Below, piece by piece: positions 1-7,378 of a stretch of DNA of 34,401 bases. Made by a program: the position numbers and the translations under genes. A model generated the notes under the pieces. It searched no databases and had not been told where the DNA came from. It saw only the letters and a list, made by a program, of their open reading frames with translations. Within the stretch, counting starts at the first letter, position 1. Each line of letters opens with the position of its first letter. The stretch is from an uncultured SAR86 cluster bacterium (GTDB lineage Bacteria > Pseudomonadota > Gammaproteobacteria > Magnimaribacterales > D2472), in the NCBI GenBank assembly GCA_902623535.1, contig CACNUA010000011.1, forward strand, positions 1 through 34,401, in the 5' to 3' direction.

Positions 1-473
1 TTTGTTACTAAAGATCCTTTCTCGAGGTTGATTTTTTCTGATAATTTTCCATAAGCTACAATTGATCCAGAGAAGGTTATCCCCCCAATGTAAATGGTTA
101 TCATAATTAGAAGATTCTGTAATAAAGCTGGTTGAGTGTCAGTAAATTGTGACCAGGCTATTAGAAAGGAAGCCATTCCCCCAAACCCATTGAATAAAGC
201 TACCATTTCTGGGATTGCAGTCATCTTCACTTTCAGTGCAATCACAGAGCCTATTAAGGCACCCAAGATTATTGCCGAAACGATAATAGTAATACCTATA
301 TCTACGTCGATAAGTGTTACAGAGACTGCTGACAACATGGCAACTGAAGAAAGTATGTTGCCTCGAACTGCAGTCGACTCTTTACCAAGCATCTTGATAC
401 CTAAAATAAATAGAACAGAAGAAACTATATAAACGAGGTTTTGAAAAATGGTTATGTCTATCAACATATTCAT
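1..473 (-). CDS. pntB: NAD(P) transhydrogenase subunit beta (partial, 5' part)
   Basis: This is the N-terminal ~157 codons of PntB; the gene runs off the left edge. PntB is a membrane subunit of the transhydrogenase that couples hydride transfer from NADH to NADP+ with proton entry. The minus-strand translation from ATG 473 gives hydrophobic segments and, near residues 80-100, the family stretch KVKMTAIPEMVALFNGFG, matching the conserved PntB 'MPQ-VALFNGFGG' region. The start overlaps the pntA2 stop by one base (TAATG); a second ATG two codons later (467) is an alternative. The tight coupling implies one transcript from the promoter upstream of pntA1. The NADP-binding domain lies outside the window, so its integrity cannot be judged. 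Confidence 0.93.
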   Translation of the reverse strand, partial: MNMLIDITIFQNLVYIVSSVLFILGIKMLGKESTAVRGNILSSVAMLSAVSVTLIDVDIGITIIVSAIILGALIGSVIALKVKMTAIPEMVALFNGFGGMASFLIAWSQFTDTQPALLQNLLIMITIYIGGITFSGSIVAYGKLSEKINLEKGSLVT

Positions 474-748
474 TAAGATTTCTTTTTAAACATGCTCAGC
501 ATTCTATTAGTTACTAAATAGCCGCCAAAAACATTTATGGATGCAAATAATATTGCAAAGAATGCTAAAATGTTTTGTATTTGACCTTCAGCACTTAACA
601 TTAAAGCTCCGACAAGTGCTATACCTGAAATAGCATTTGCACCTGACATAAGTGGTGTATGAAGAGTGCTGGGAACCTTTGAGATAAGCTCTAGGCCAAG
701 AAAAATTGATAACAGTAAAACAAATCCAAGCAAAATATATATTTCCAT
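473..748 (-). CDS. pntAB: NAD(P) transhydrogenase subunit alpha part 2 (membrane)
   Basis: A 91-residue membrane protein matching the C-terminal membrane part of PntA, encoded separately as in many split-PntA bacteria. Three hydrophobic segments are visible (about residues 3-20, 35-52 and 60-80). The family motif VPSTLHTPLMSGANAISG lies between the first and second. It would join PntB in the proton channel domain. Its ATG overlaps the stop of the upstream NAD-binding subunit (TAATG at 748-750), and its own stop overlaps the pntB start, so the three genes appear translationally coupled. Length is normal for the split form. Confidence 0.93.
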   Translation of the reverse strand: MEIYILLGFVLLLSIFLGLELISKVPSTLHTPLMSGANAISGIALVGALMLSAEGQIQNILAFFAILFASINVFGGYLVTNRMLSMFKKKS

Positions 749-1869
749 TATTTAAACCTCTCGTCCCTAATTTTACCTTGGTGAACTAGAACACTGCTTA
801 TAATAATCTCATCTTCAAAATCAAGATTTATCGAGACAGATTCTTTATCAAAAAACTCTGTTATCCAGTTAATAATGTTATTTGATAATGCTACCGAAGC
901 ATGGCCGGCAACCCTAGAAGCTAAGTTGGATATACCTACAATTTTCACGCCATTATTTTCAACAACTTGATCTACTATGGATCCTTCTACATTGCCGCCG
1001 CTTTCAACTGCCATATCTAGTATTACACTTCCTGGTTTCATTTTACTGATCGTAGATTGATCAATTAATTTGGGAGCAGGTCTTCCAAAAAGCTGAGCAG
1101 TAGTAATTACAATATCTGACCTTTCGCATACTTTGGATTGGAGTTCTTTTTGCTTAGCTATCTGCTCTTCGGTTAATTCTTTGGCATAGCCTTGGTCTGT
1201 TTCACCTGTCTCACCTAGATCAATTTTTACAAATTTAGCACCTAATGACTTCACTTGCTCTTCAACCACATCACGTGTATCAAAAGCCTCTACTCTAGCA
1301 CCCAGTCTCTTTGCGGTAGCTATAGCTTGAAGGCCTGCCACACCAACCCCTATTACAAAAACTTTTGCAGGTTTTAAAGTTCCAGCAGCTGTCATCATCA
1401 TTGGTAAAGCTGAAGATAGTAAGCTTGAAGCTTCTATGACTGCAGAATAGCCTGCAAGATTGGCTTGAGAGCTCAAAACATCCATTTTTTGTGCTCTGGT
1501 TATTCGAGGTATAAATTCCATGCTTACAGCTGTTTGTCCAGAAGTTTCAAGCATTTTAAGATGTTCTTTATTTCCGAAAGGATCAATCATGCCTAAGACA
1601 ATTGAATTCTTTTTTAGTGCTTGAACTTCCTCATTCGATAAAGCCGATGGAACAATTAAAATATCTGCTTCACTTAGGCAGTTATGTCGAGATACAGGAG
1701 TTAAATTATTTTTTTGAAATTCACTGTCAGATACATTTATGCCTTGACCAATACCAGATTCAAATATAACTTTCACACCTTCTAAATTAACTAACCTAGA
1801 GATTGTCTCTGGATGAAGAACTGATCTTTTGTCAGTTGGGCTAGTAGTTTTTAGTGCACCAATAATCAT
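748..1869 (-). CDS. pntAA: NAD(P) transhydrogenase subunit alpha part 1 (NAD-binding)
   Basis: 373-residue soluble domain I of the transhydrogenase, related to alanine dehydrogenase; it binds NAD(H) on the cytoplasmic side. The Rossmann loop GVGVAG is at residues 174-179, followed by an acidic strand end (EAFDTRD). The segment PRITRAQKMD contains the expected Arg-Gln-Asp triad (R122, Q127, D130) that organises hydride transfer at the interface with the NADP domain. It is first in a three-gene coupled operon. No Shine-Dalgarno is seen before ATG 1869, which is preceded by an AT-rich leader. The promoter region carries inverted repeats that may be a repressor operator. Membership is clear from motifs and neighbours. 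Confidence 0.95.
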   Translation of the reverse strand: MIIGALKTTSPTDKRSVLHPETISRLVNLEGVKVIFESGIGQGINVSDSEFQKNNLTPVSRHNCLSEADILIVPSALSNEEVQALKKNSIVLGMIDPFGNKEHLKMLETSGQTAVSMEFIPRITRAQKMDVLSSQANLAGYSAVIEASSLLSSALPMMMTAAGTLKPAKVFVIGVGVAGLQAIATAKRLGARVEAFDTRDVVEEQVKSLGAKFVKIDLGETGETDQGYAKELTEEQIAKQKELQSKVCERSDIVITTAQLFGRPAPKLIDQSTISKMKPGSVILDMAVESGGNVEGSIVDQVVENNGVKIVGISNLASRVAGHASVALSNNIINWITEFFDKESVSINLDFEDEIIISSVLVHQGKIRDERFK

Positions 1870-1885
1870 GTTAAATATTTAATTA

Positions 1886-1925
1886 ATATGTAGTACATTC
1901 GAATTTATTTGACTACATATGTCAA
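1886..1925 (-). promoter_or_regulatory. Candidate pnt promoter with flanking inverted repeat
   Basis: On the minus strand a perfect -35 TTGACA (1925-1920) is followed after 17 bp by a weak -10, TCGAAT (1902-1897). The inverted repeat ATATGTAGT (1886-1894) / ACTACATAT (1912-1920), with arms 17 bp apart, brackets the -10 and touches the -35. This placement would suit a repressor. The same half-site, TGTAGT, recurs in the divergent promoter. Confidence 0.45.
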
Positions 1926-1927
1926 TC

Positions 1928-1987
1928 TTTACACAAATTAGCTTAAAAACAATAATTTATATGTGAGATGCATGTAGTATCACTACA
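1928..1987 (+). promoter_or_regulatory. Candidate SDR promoter with TGTAGT-N3-ACTACA operator
   Basis: On the plus strand TTTACA (1928-1933), a 17 bp spacer and AATAAT (1951-1956) form a plausible sigma70 promoter for the SDR gene at 2039. A perfect 15 bp inverted repeat TGTAGT-ATC-ACTACA lies at 1973-1987, near the expected start of transcription. The half-site matches the two arms of the repeat in the divergent pnt promoter, suggesting one regulator for both directions. The regulator is unknown. Confidence 0.45.
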
Positions 1988-2038
1988 AAAAAATTTATTT
2001 TTTCTTAATTTTTAACGATGAATTAAACTAACTCTATT

Positions 2039-2809
2039 ATGTTTGAAGATAAAAAATATACAGCAATTATCACAGGAGGAAGTAGAGGTGTGGGAGCAGC
2101 TGCAGCAAAAAAATTAGCATCTCATGGGTGGAATGTTTTAATTACATGCTCAAGCTCTATTGATGAAGCGGAAAATATTGCTAATCAGTCAGATGATCTC
2201 TCAGGTGAAATAGTTGCAATTCAAGCGGATGTTTCAAATCAAAAAGATTGTGATGCAACCATTGAAAGATGCCTATCACTTTGGGGAGGCTTAGATTCTC
2301 TTATAAACAACGCAGGTACAACAAAATTTGTTTGGGACCATTCTGATCTTTCATCTTTATCCGCAGAAGATTTTATTAAAATCTACTCGGTAAATCTGAT
2401 TGGCCCATTTCAAATGGTTAAATCATGCAAACAACATCTCATTGAATCTTCAAACCCTAGTATTGTGAATATCTCCTCTATTGCCGGTATCAAAGGCATT
2501 GGTAGTTCAATAGCATATGCCTCTTCTAAAGGAGCATTAAATACCATGACACTGTCAATGGCTAGAAATCTTGGGCCCATTAGAGTAAATGCTATCTGCC
2601 CAGGATTCATTGAGGGTGAATGGCTCAAAAAAGGTATGGGTGAAGAGGTCTACGAAGGTACTAAAAAGCACATAGAAGCAACTGCGCCATTAAGAAAGAC
2701 CTGTACGCCTGAATCTATTGGTGAAATAATTTATTATCTTGCTAGTGGGAGCTCACTAGTCACAGGACAACTTATCACAGTTGATGGAGGGGTTTCTCTA
2801 AATCTCTAA
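2039..2809 (+). CDS. SDR-family NAD(P)-dependent oxidoreductase
   Basis: 256-residue classical short-chain dehydrogenase/reductase, a soluble enzyme. The cofactor loop TGGSRGVG is at residues 12-19, NNAG at 90-93, the catalytic Ser at S147 and the YxxxK pair at Y160/K164. The tail GQLITVDGG (about 243-251) is typical of FabG-like members. The substrate cannot be told from sequence; 3-oxoacyl-ACP reductase-like or sugar/alcohol dehydrogenase roles are all possible. It stands alone, divergent from the transhydrogenase operon and probably under a shared regulator. A redox link with PntAB through NADPH is only inference. The gene ends one base before the convergent ihfA stop. Confidence 0.9.
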   Translation: MFEDKKYTAIITGGSRGVGAAAAKKLASHGWNVLITCSSSIDEAENIANQSDDLSGEIVAIQADVSNQKDCDATIERCLSLWGGLDSLINNAGTTKFVWDHSDLSSLSAEDFIKIYSVNLIGPFQMVKSCKQHLIESSNPSIVNISSIAGIKGIGSSIAYASSKGALNTMTLSMARNLGPIRVNAICPGFIEGEWLKKGMGEEVYEGTKKHIEATAPLRKTCTPESIGEIIYYLASGSSLVTGQLITVDGGVSLNL

Positions 2810-2826
2810 ACTAGTTAATAGATTTT
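2800..2826 (+). terminator. Weak hairpin at SDR/ihfA convergent junction
   Basis: AAATCT (2800-2805) and AGATTT (2820-2825) can pair around a loop that contains the palindrome AACTAGTT, and the plus strand continues into a T run. The stem is short and AT-rich and overlaps the 3' ends of both genes, so it is at best a weak terminator for the SDR gene. Confidence 0.25.
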
Positions 2827-3089
2827 TTAACTTTTGGAGATACAGTGAATTTGACTTTTCTCTTTGACGGAATTGGGAACTCTTCCATTGTTTTTGGATT
2901 TCTTCCAACTCTCTCTTTTGTTTGAACAATATCAAATGTCCCAAAACCAGAGAGTTTTACGGTCTTTCCAGAGTTTAGTTGTTCCTTGATGGTATCAAAA
3001 AATAAATCAACAAATTTTTTTGCATCAGCAAAAGACAATTCAGTTTGATCACTGAGGTTTTGAGCAAGTTCTTTTTTGGTTAAAGTCAC
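2811..3089 (-). CDS. ihfA: Integration host factor subunit alpha
   Basis: 92-residue HU/IHF-family DNA-bending protein. The N-terminal helices start TLTKKELAQ. The core KLSGFGTF (about 45-52) leads to the beta-arm GRNPKT, whose proline intercalates in DNA, and a basic C-terminal strand follows. IhfA dimerises with IhfB to bend DNA at promoters and replication or recombination sites. Assignment to IhfA rather than HU rests on its place directly after pheT, as in E. coli, and on the arm sequence. It overlaps pheT by 4 bp, so it is probably cotranscribed with the translation genes. It lacks the short C-terminal tail of the E. coli protein (99 aa). Confidence 0.9.
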   Translation of the reverse strand: MTLTKKELAQNLSDQTELSFADAKKFVDLFFDTIKEQLNSGKTVKLSGFGTFDIVQTKERVGRNPKTMEEFPIPSKRKVKFTVSPKVKKSIN

Positions 3090-5086
3090 TTCCTAAGTTT
3101 AGCAGATAGTTTGCTAGTTAAGTTTCGCAAGATTTTATCCATTGACTGATTTACTTCTTCATCTTTTAAAGACCGACTTTGGCTTTGGAAACTAAACCTA
3201 ATGGTTAGACTTTTTTGATCTTCCTGGAGATCTTTTCCGGAGAATATATCAATCAATTCGAACTTTCTTAAATAGCTAATCTTAAGCTTTGAAATTAAGC
3301 TCTCGATAACCGAATAATCAATTTTCTTATCAAGCACAATATTTAAATCTCTCTCAGAGAATGGAAATTTGGAAACAGGATTTAAATTATCTCTTTGATT
3401 GGTTCGATGAAGTTTATCAACCAATAAACTAAATCCGTACAACTGTTCGGATGAGAAACTATTATTGATTTCACCAAAACTGCCGATAATTTCTTTTGAA
3501 TGATTGTTTTTAATCATCAATGAGTTTTCATTAAAAAATGTATTATCGGTATTGAAAATGAATCCATAATTTTTGAAGCCAAGTGTTTTTAGCAAATCTT
3601 GAATGTCTTTTTTTAAAGTAAAAAAATTGTATGCCAATGAATTTTGATCCCAGAATTTAGCCTTAGTTGACCTGCAGATAACTCCACTGACAACTTCTTC
3701 TTCAGAAAAAGATATCCCGCTTTTTTTATAGGATCTTCCTATCTCAAAGAGATTTATAGTTTTAAATCCCCTCTTTAGGTTATCTTCAACAGCGCTAATC
3801 AATGACTGTAAGAGATTGCTTCTTAATAAAGACTCTTCACTATTTAATGGATTTGCGACTTTAACTGATTTCTTGTCGATGAGATCTAGATTTGAAGCTG
3901 TGAAAGGTATATGCATTACCTCTTGATAGCCTCGATTTATAAAAAATAATCTTAAGGTGTTCTTTATATTATTGCTAATAATATTTGCATATGGTGCAGC
4001 CTTAGGTTTATTCACTGGAAGATTGTCATAGCCATAATGCCTCAGGATTTCTTCATAAAGATCCTCAGCAAGGCTCATATCAAATCTATGACTCGGAGTT
4101 GAAATAGTTAATCCTGTTTTAAAGGAATCGATTTCTATAAACCCAAGCAATTTAAGTGTTCTTGTAATGAATTTTTTAGATATCTTAACGCCCGCAAAAG
4201 ATTCAAAATTTAGATAATCAAGGGTGATCTTTTTTGCGAAGTTTGTTTTCTTTTCTAACTTATTGCAGCCTATTAATTTGAATGAAGCTATTTCTTCAAG
4301 TAAATCTAAATATCTCACAAGCGCAAATGCTTGAATTGACGGATCAACCCCCCTTTCAAATCTTGTTGATGCATCGGTACTCAAGCCATATTGTCTTGCC
4401 TTATTCATTAAGCTTTCAGGTGAGAAGAACGCAGCTTCAATTGCAATTGATTTTGTAGAATCTGAAACAGCGGTGTTAGCACCTCCGATAATTCCGGCTA
4501 TTGCAATTGCTCCAGACTCATCACGAATTGTCAGTGTATCTTTGGTGATCTCTTTTACTTCATTGCCTATTACTTTTAGAGATTCTTTATTATCAGAAAA
4601 ACCAACTGAAATTGGCAAGCTTAGGGTTTCCCTATCAAATACATGAAGAGGTGTTCCCTGCTCAAGCATAACAAAATTACCTAAGTCCACTAGGGGATGG
4701 ATAAGCGGAATGCCAGCACTTTCAAGTAATGATTTAATATTTTTTGGAAGAGATTTTTTTACAACAACATCATCCAACAAAAGTAGGTGATAATTTTTAC
4801 ATGCAGATGTTTCTATCTCCTTAATTACTTTTAAGTCTCTCTTGAAAGTAAGATTATTTTTTGAAGAAAAAGATTTTTTATAGAGATCTTGATTTTTGAA
4901 TGCCCAATAATCTCTTGCCAGCCCCTTTAAGGAAAAAGCATCACCCCTATTTGGAGTTAAATCAAAGTCTATGCAATTACCATCAACCTCACATTCAAAT
5001 CCAAGATCAGTAAAAATCGCAGAAAGTTTATTTTGACTTTCATTAGAGACTAAAAATTTCTTTAAATATGAATATTCGATTCTCAT
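3086..5086 (-). CDS. pheT: Phenylalanyl-tRNA synthetase beta subunit, lacking the EMAP/OB domain
   Basis: 666 residues, against about 795 in E. coli. PheT forms an alpha2-beta2 enzyme with PheS that charges tRNA-Phe. The N-terminal strand-helix (1-33) passes directly into DGNCIDFDLTPNRGDAFSL (about 35-53). In the usual protein roughly 110 residues of tRNA-binding EMAP-II-like OB fold sit between these two pieces. The B3/B4 editing region (HPLVDLGNFVMLEQGTPLH, near 131-149), the B5 segment with FERGVDPS, the catalytic-like core and the C-terminal anticodon-binding ferredoxin-like domain (FPFSERDLN onward) are all present. The frame is uninterrupted, so this looks like a clean domain loss and not a broken gene. 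It lies 1 bp after pheS. Confidence 0.95.
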   Translation of the reverse strand: MRIEYSYLKKFLVSNESQNKLSAIFTDLGFECEVDGNCIDFDLTPNRGDAFSLKGLARDYWAFKNQDLYKKSFSSKNNLTFKRDLKVIKEIETSACKNYHLLLLDDVVVKKSLPKNIKSLLESAGIPLIHPLVDLGNFVMLEQGTPLHVFDRETLSLPISVGFSDNKESLKVIGNEVKEITKDTLTIRDESGAIAIAGIIGGANTAVSDSTKSIAIEAAFFSPESLMNKARQYGLSTDASTRFERGVDPSIQAFALVRYLDLLEEIASFKLIGCNKLEKKTNFAKKITLDYLNFESFAGVKISKKFITRTLKLLGFIEIDSFKTGLTISTPSHRFDMSLAEDLYEEILRHYGYDNLPVNKPKAAPYANIISNNIKNTLRLFFINRGYQEVMHIPFTASNLDLIDKKSVKVANPLNSEESLLRSNLLQSLISAVEDNLKRGFKTINLFEIGRSYKKSGISFSEEEVVSGVICRSTKAKFWDQNSLAYNFFTLKKDIQDLLKTLGFKNYGFIFNTDNTFFNENSLMIKNNHSKEIIGSFGEINNSFSSEQLYGFSLLVDKLHRTNQRDNLNPVSKFPFSERDLNIVLDKKIDYSVIESLISKLKISYLRKFELIDIFSGKDLQEDQKSLTIRFSFQSQSRSLKDEEVNQSMDKILRNLTSKLSAKLRK

Positions 5087-5087
5087 A

Positions 5088-6059
5088 TTAAATTTGCTCT
5101 AAAAATTCTAAATTAGACGAGTAGAAGTCTCGAATATCCTTAACGCCGTAATAAAGCATCGCAAGCCTTTCTACACCCATTCCAAAAGCATAACCTTGGA
5201 ATTTATGATGATCGATATTACAGTTTTTAAGAACATTTGGATGAACCATTCCACAACCCAAAACCTCTAGCCAATCTGAATCAAACTTAATATCCACCTC
5301 CGCAGAAGGTTCAGTAAATGGGAAATAAGATGGCCTAAAACGGACATCCATTTTTTTGTTAAAAAAGAATTCAAGAAAGTCGATCAAAATTCCTTTCAAG
5401 TCAGCAAAGCTTATATCCACATCAACAGCCAAACCTTCCACCTGCGTGAACATTGGAAGATGAGTTGTATCAGAATCGCACCTATACACTCTCCCGGGAG
5501 AAAGCATATATATCGGAGCTGCATGCTCTAACATTGAGTGAATTTGAGTATTAGAGGTATGAGTCCTTAATAAGTAACTATCTTTTGATTGTGTATCGAT
5601 ATAAAAAGTATCATGCATTTGTCTTGCAGGATGATTTTTTGGAAAATTTAAAGCTTCAAAATTATAAAAATCAGTTTCTATTTCATTGCCATAGAAAGTT
5701 TTGAAATTAAGATTTTCAAAATACCTTAATATTTTATTAGTACATTCAGAAATTGGGTGAGCTCCGGATACAGAATCTTGAACTGGCAACGAGGTATCAA
5801 TGATATCAACTGCGCTATTAAAATTAATATTCTCTTGGAAGTCCCTAAAAATATTATTTAATTGATTTCTTAATAAATTAAGTTCTTTTGCCGCAAGAAC
5901 TTTTTTTTCAGGATCTAGATTTTTTAACTCTTTGAAACTTAGCTGAATGAAAGATTTTTTACCCAAGAATTGGGATCTGACTATGAAAAAATCTGATTCG
6001 TTAGCTACGGAAGATAAACTTCGTAAGGCCTCTTCAATTAAATCCTTTGGGATTTGCAT
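5088..6059 (-). CDS. pheS: Phenylalanyl-tRNA synthetase alpha subunit
   Basis: 323 residues, normal length (E. coli 327). This catalytic class II subunit activates phenylalanine with ATP. The first ~90 residues form the charged, probably coiled-coil N-terminal arm. Class II motif 2 is seen as the RVYRCDSDTTHLPMFTQVEG stretch (about 191-210), and motif 3 as GMGVERLAML near the C-terminus. It lies 7 bp downstream of rplT and 1 bp before pheT. The tight rplT spacing leaves no room for the pheM leader/attenuator of enterobacteria, so expression probably follows the ribosomal-protein operon. Confidence 0.97.
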   Translation of the reverse strand: MQIPKDLIEEALRSLSSVANESDFFIVRSQFLGKKSFIQLSFKELKNLDPEKKVLAAKELNLLRNQLNNIFRDFQENINFNSAVDIIDTSLPVQDSVSGAHPISECTNKILRYFENLNFKTFYGNEIETDFYNFEALNFPKNHPARQMHDTFYIDTQSKDSYLLRTHTSNTQIHSMLEHAAPIYMLSPGRVYRCDSDTTHLPMFTQVEGLAVDVDISFADLKGILIDFLEFFFNKKMDVRFRPSYFPFTEPSAEVDIKFDSDWLEVLGCGMVHPNVLKNCNIDHHKFQGYAFGMGVERLAMLYYGVKDIRDFYSSNLEFLEQI

Positions 6060-6066
6060 GAGAGCA

Positions 6067-6414
6067 TTATAGCCTTACTTTATCTACAATCTTTGAAAAT
6101 GTTGTTGGGTCAGAGTAAGCGATTCCAGATAGAATTTTTCTATCAAGCTTTATATCAGACTTTGAAAGGTTATTTATAAACCTGCTGTATGAGATATCAT
6201 GATCATTTAGTGCAGCTGATATTCTAGCAATCCACAAAGATCTAAAGGTTCTCTTCTTGTTTTTTCTATCTCTAAAAGCGTATTGAAGCGATTTTATATT
6301 TGACTGTTTTGCAGTTTTATATAACCTACTTCTCGCACCATAGTGGCCTTTTGTAGAGGAAAGAACTTTTTTATGTTTGGCTTTTGCTGTTACAGCTTTA
6401 GTTGTTCTTGGCAT
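6067..6414 (-). CDS. rplT: Large ribosomal subunit protein bL20
   Basis: 115 residues, nearly the usual 117. A basic N-terminal extension (TKAVTAKAKHKKVL) is followed by KGHYGARSRLYKTAKQ and the conserved RTFRSLWIARISAA helix, then a globular C-terminal domain. L20 binds 23S rRNA early in 50S assembly. In other bacteria it represses its own operon by binding the infC-rpmI region of the mRNA. It sits in the standard infC-rpmI-rplT order, 9 bp after rpmI. Confidence 0.98.
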   Translation of the reverse strand: MPRTTKAVTAKAKHKKVLSSTKGHYGARSRLYKTAKQSNIKSLQYAFRDRKNKKRTFRSLWIARISAALNDHDISYSRFINNLSKSDIKLDRKILSGIAYSDPTTFSKIVDKVRL

Positions 6415-6423
6415 GATTATCTC

Positions 6424-6618
6424 TTAATTGACTAAAAGCTTAGATGCAATTTTTTTAGTTTCATCTTGCATCTTAATAAGCCCTCTATTGTGTCTTTTTC
6501 TCTTAGTGGTTTGCTTGGTTAAAATATGAGATCTGTTGGCACTTCTTCGCTTTAAGCCAGAACCTGTCTTTTTAAATCTCTTTTTAGCACTAGAGTGTGT
6601 TTTTAACTTATAACCCAT
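6424..6618 (-). CDS. rpmI: Large ribosomal subunit protein bL35
   Basis: 64-residue very basic protein with the family opening [18 protein letters not shown] and the [12 protein letters not shown] segment. It is a component of the 50S subunit. It starts 6 bp after infC and ends 9 bp before rplT, in the conserved operon order. Length is typical. Confidence 0.98.
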   Translation of the reverse strand: MGYKLKTHSSAKKRFKKTGSGLKRRSANRSHILTKQTTKRKRHNRGLIKMQDETKKIASKLLVN

Positions 6619-6624
6619 AATATT

Positions 6625-7128
6625 TTATTTCTTTTTGACTTTAGAAAGCACCATCAACAGTTGTCTACCTTCCAGTGAAGGCTCTTGGTCAACTTGAGCA
6701 ACATCACTTAAGTCATCTTTAATTCGATTAAGCAGCTCAAGACCTAGATTAGAGTTTAAAATCTCACGCCCCCTAAATCGGACGCTAATTTTAGTCTTAT
6801 CTCCGTCAATAATAAAGTTTTTTATCTTTTTTAATTTAATGTTGTAATCACCAACATCTGTAGAGGGCCTGAATTTAATCTCTTTTAAGGACTGTTTTCT
6901 CTGTTTTTTTGCGCCCCCTTGATTTTTCTTCTTCTCAAATTGGAATTTACCGTAATCTAATAATTTGCATACGGTTGGATTTGCGCCATATGGTGATACT
7001 TGAACAAGATCAATGTTTTTTGCTTTTGCTTTATCGAGCGCTTCTTCAATCATGACGATCCCAAGCTTTTCACCGCTATCATCAATTAACATAACTTCAT
7101 CAGCCCTAATCTTTTCATTGATAGGCAT
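6625..7128 (-). CDS. infC: Translation initiation factor IF-3
   Basis: 167 residues from ATG 7128. IF-3 binds the 30S subunit, prevents 70S association and checks start-codon selection. The N-terminal domain (INEKIRADEV...YGKFQFEKKK) is followed by a lysine-rich linker and the C-terminal domain (LKEIKFRPSTDVGDYNIKL; RFRGREI; EGRQLLMVLSK). The frame is open upstream, and an AUA codon at 7152 has GGAG eight bases before it, whereas ATG 7128 has no good ribosome site. Starting there gives 175 residues with a basic N-terminus more like E. coli IF-3 (180 aa), which uses AUU for autoregulation. I think 7152 is the likelier true start. It leads the rpmI-rplT-pheST-ihfA operon; thrS, upstream in E. 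coli, is absent. Confidence 0.96.
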   Translation of the reverse strand: MPINEKIRADEVMLIDDSGEKLGIVMIEEALDKAKAKNIDLVQVSPYGANPTVCKLLDYGKFQFEKKKNQGGAKKQRKQSLKEIKFRPSTDVGDYNIKLKKIKNFIIDGDKTKISVRFRGREILNSNLGLELLNRIKDDLSDVAQVDQEPSLEGRQLLMVLSKVKKK

Positions 7129-7149
7129 GAAGTTTTTCTTTTGCGAAGC

Positions 7150-7164
7150 TATAGTACTATCTCC
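7150..7164 (-). promoter_or_regulatory. Ribosome site and probable AUA start of infC
   Basis: On the minus strand GGAG (7164-7161) is followed after 8 bases by ATA (7152-7150), in frame with infC and eight codons before the first ATG. Rare initiator codons are a known device by which IF-3 limits its own synthesis. The alternative ATG at 7128 has only an A-rich leader. Confidence 0.55.
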
Positions 7165-7236
7165 AACAGAATCTAAAGAATAAAATCAAAATTAATAATA
7201 GAAATAGCCAAACTAGGATGTTTGTTTTACAAGAAT

Positions 7237-7266
7237 TTGCGACATAGATGGTGAATTTTATATAAA
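7237..7266 (+). promoter_or_regulatory. Candidate promoter facing ubiG
   Basis: Plus-strand TTGCGA (7237-7242), an 18 bp spacer and TATAAA (7261-7266). It would give a leader of about 105 nt before ubiG. The -10 overlaps the opposing infC -10, so the two directions could compete. Other AT-rich -10-like sites nearer ubiG cannot be excluded. Confidence 0.3.
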
Positions 7267-7285
7267 TTTATTGATAAAACAACAA
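7257..7285 (-). promoter_or_regulatory. Candidate promoter of the infC operon
   Basis: Minus-strand TTGTTG (7285-7280), a 17 bp spacer and TATAAA (7262-7257). Transcription would begin near 7250, leaving a leader of about 100 nt before infC. The box overlaps a possible plus-strand promoter facing ubiG. Confidence 0.45.
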
Positions 7286-7378
7286 TAATTCCCAAATACT
7301 ATATATAAAAACTTTTTTCGAAATTACATTTTTATAACAAAAATACTTACAATCCCGTTCACTAATAATGAATAAGCT

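Noticed and set aside
136..432. Open plus-strand frame of 98 codons at the left edge
   Set aside because: It is antisense to pntB, whose translation has clear family motifs.
3086..5086. Short PheT as a frameshifted pseudogene
   Set aside because: The frame is continuous from start to stop and all downstream domains are intact, so domain loss is the simpler reading.
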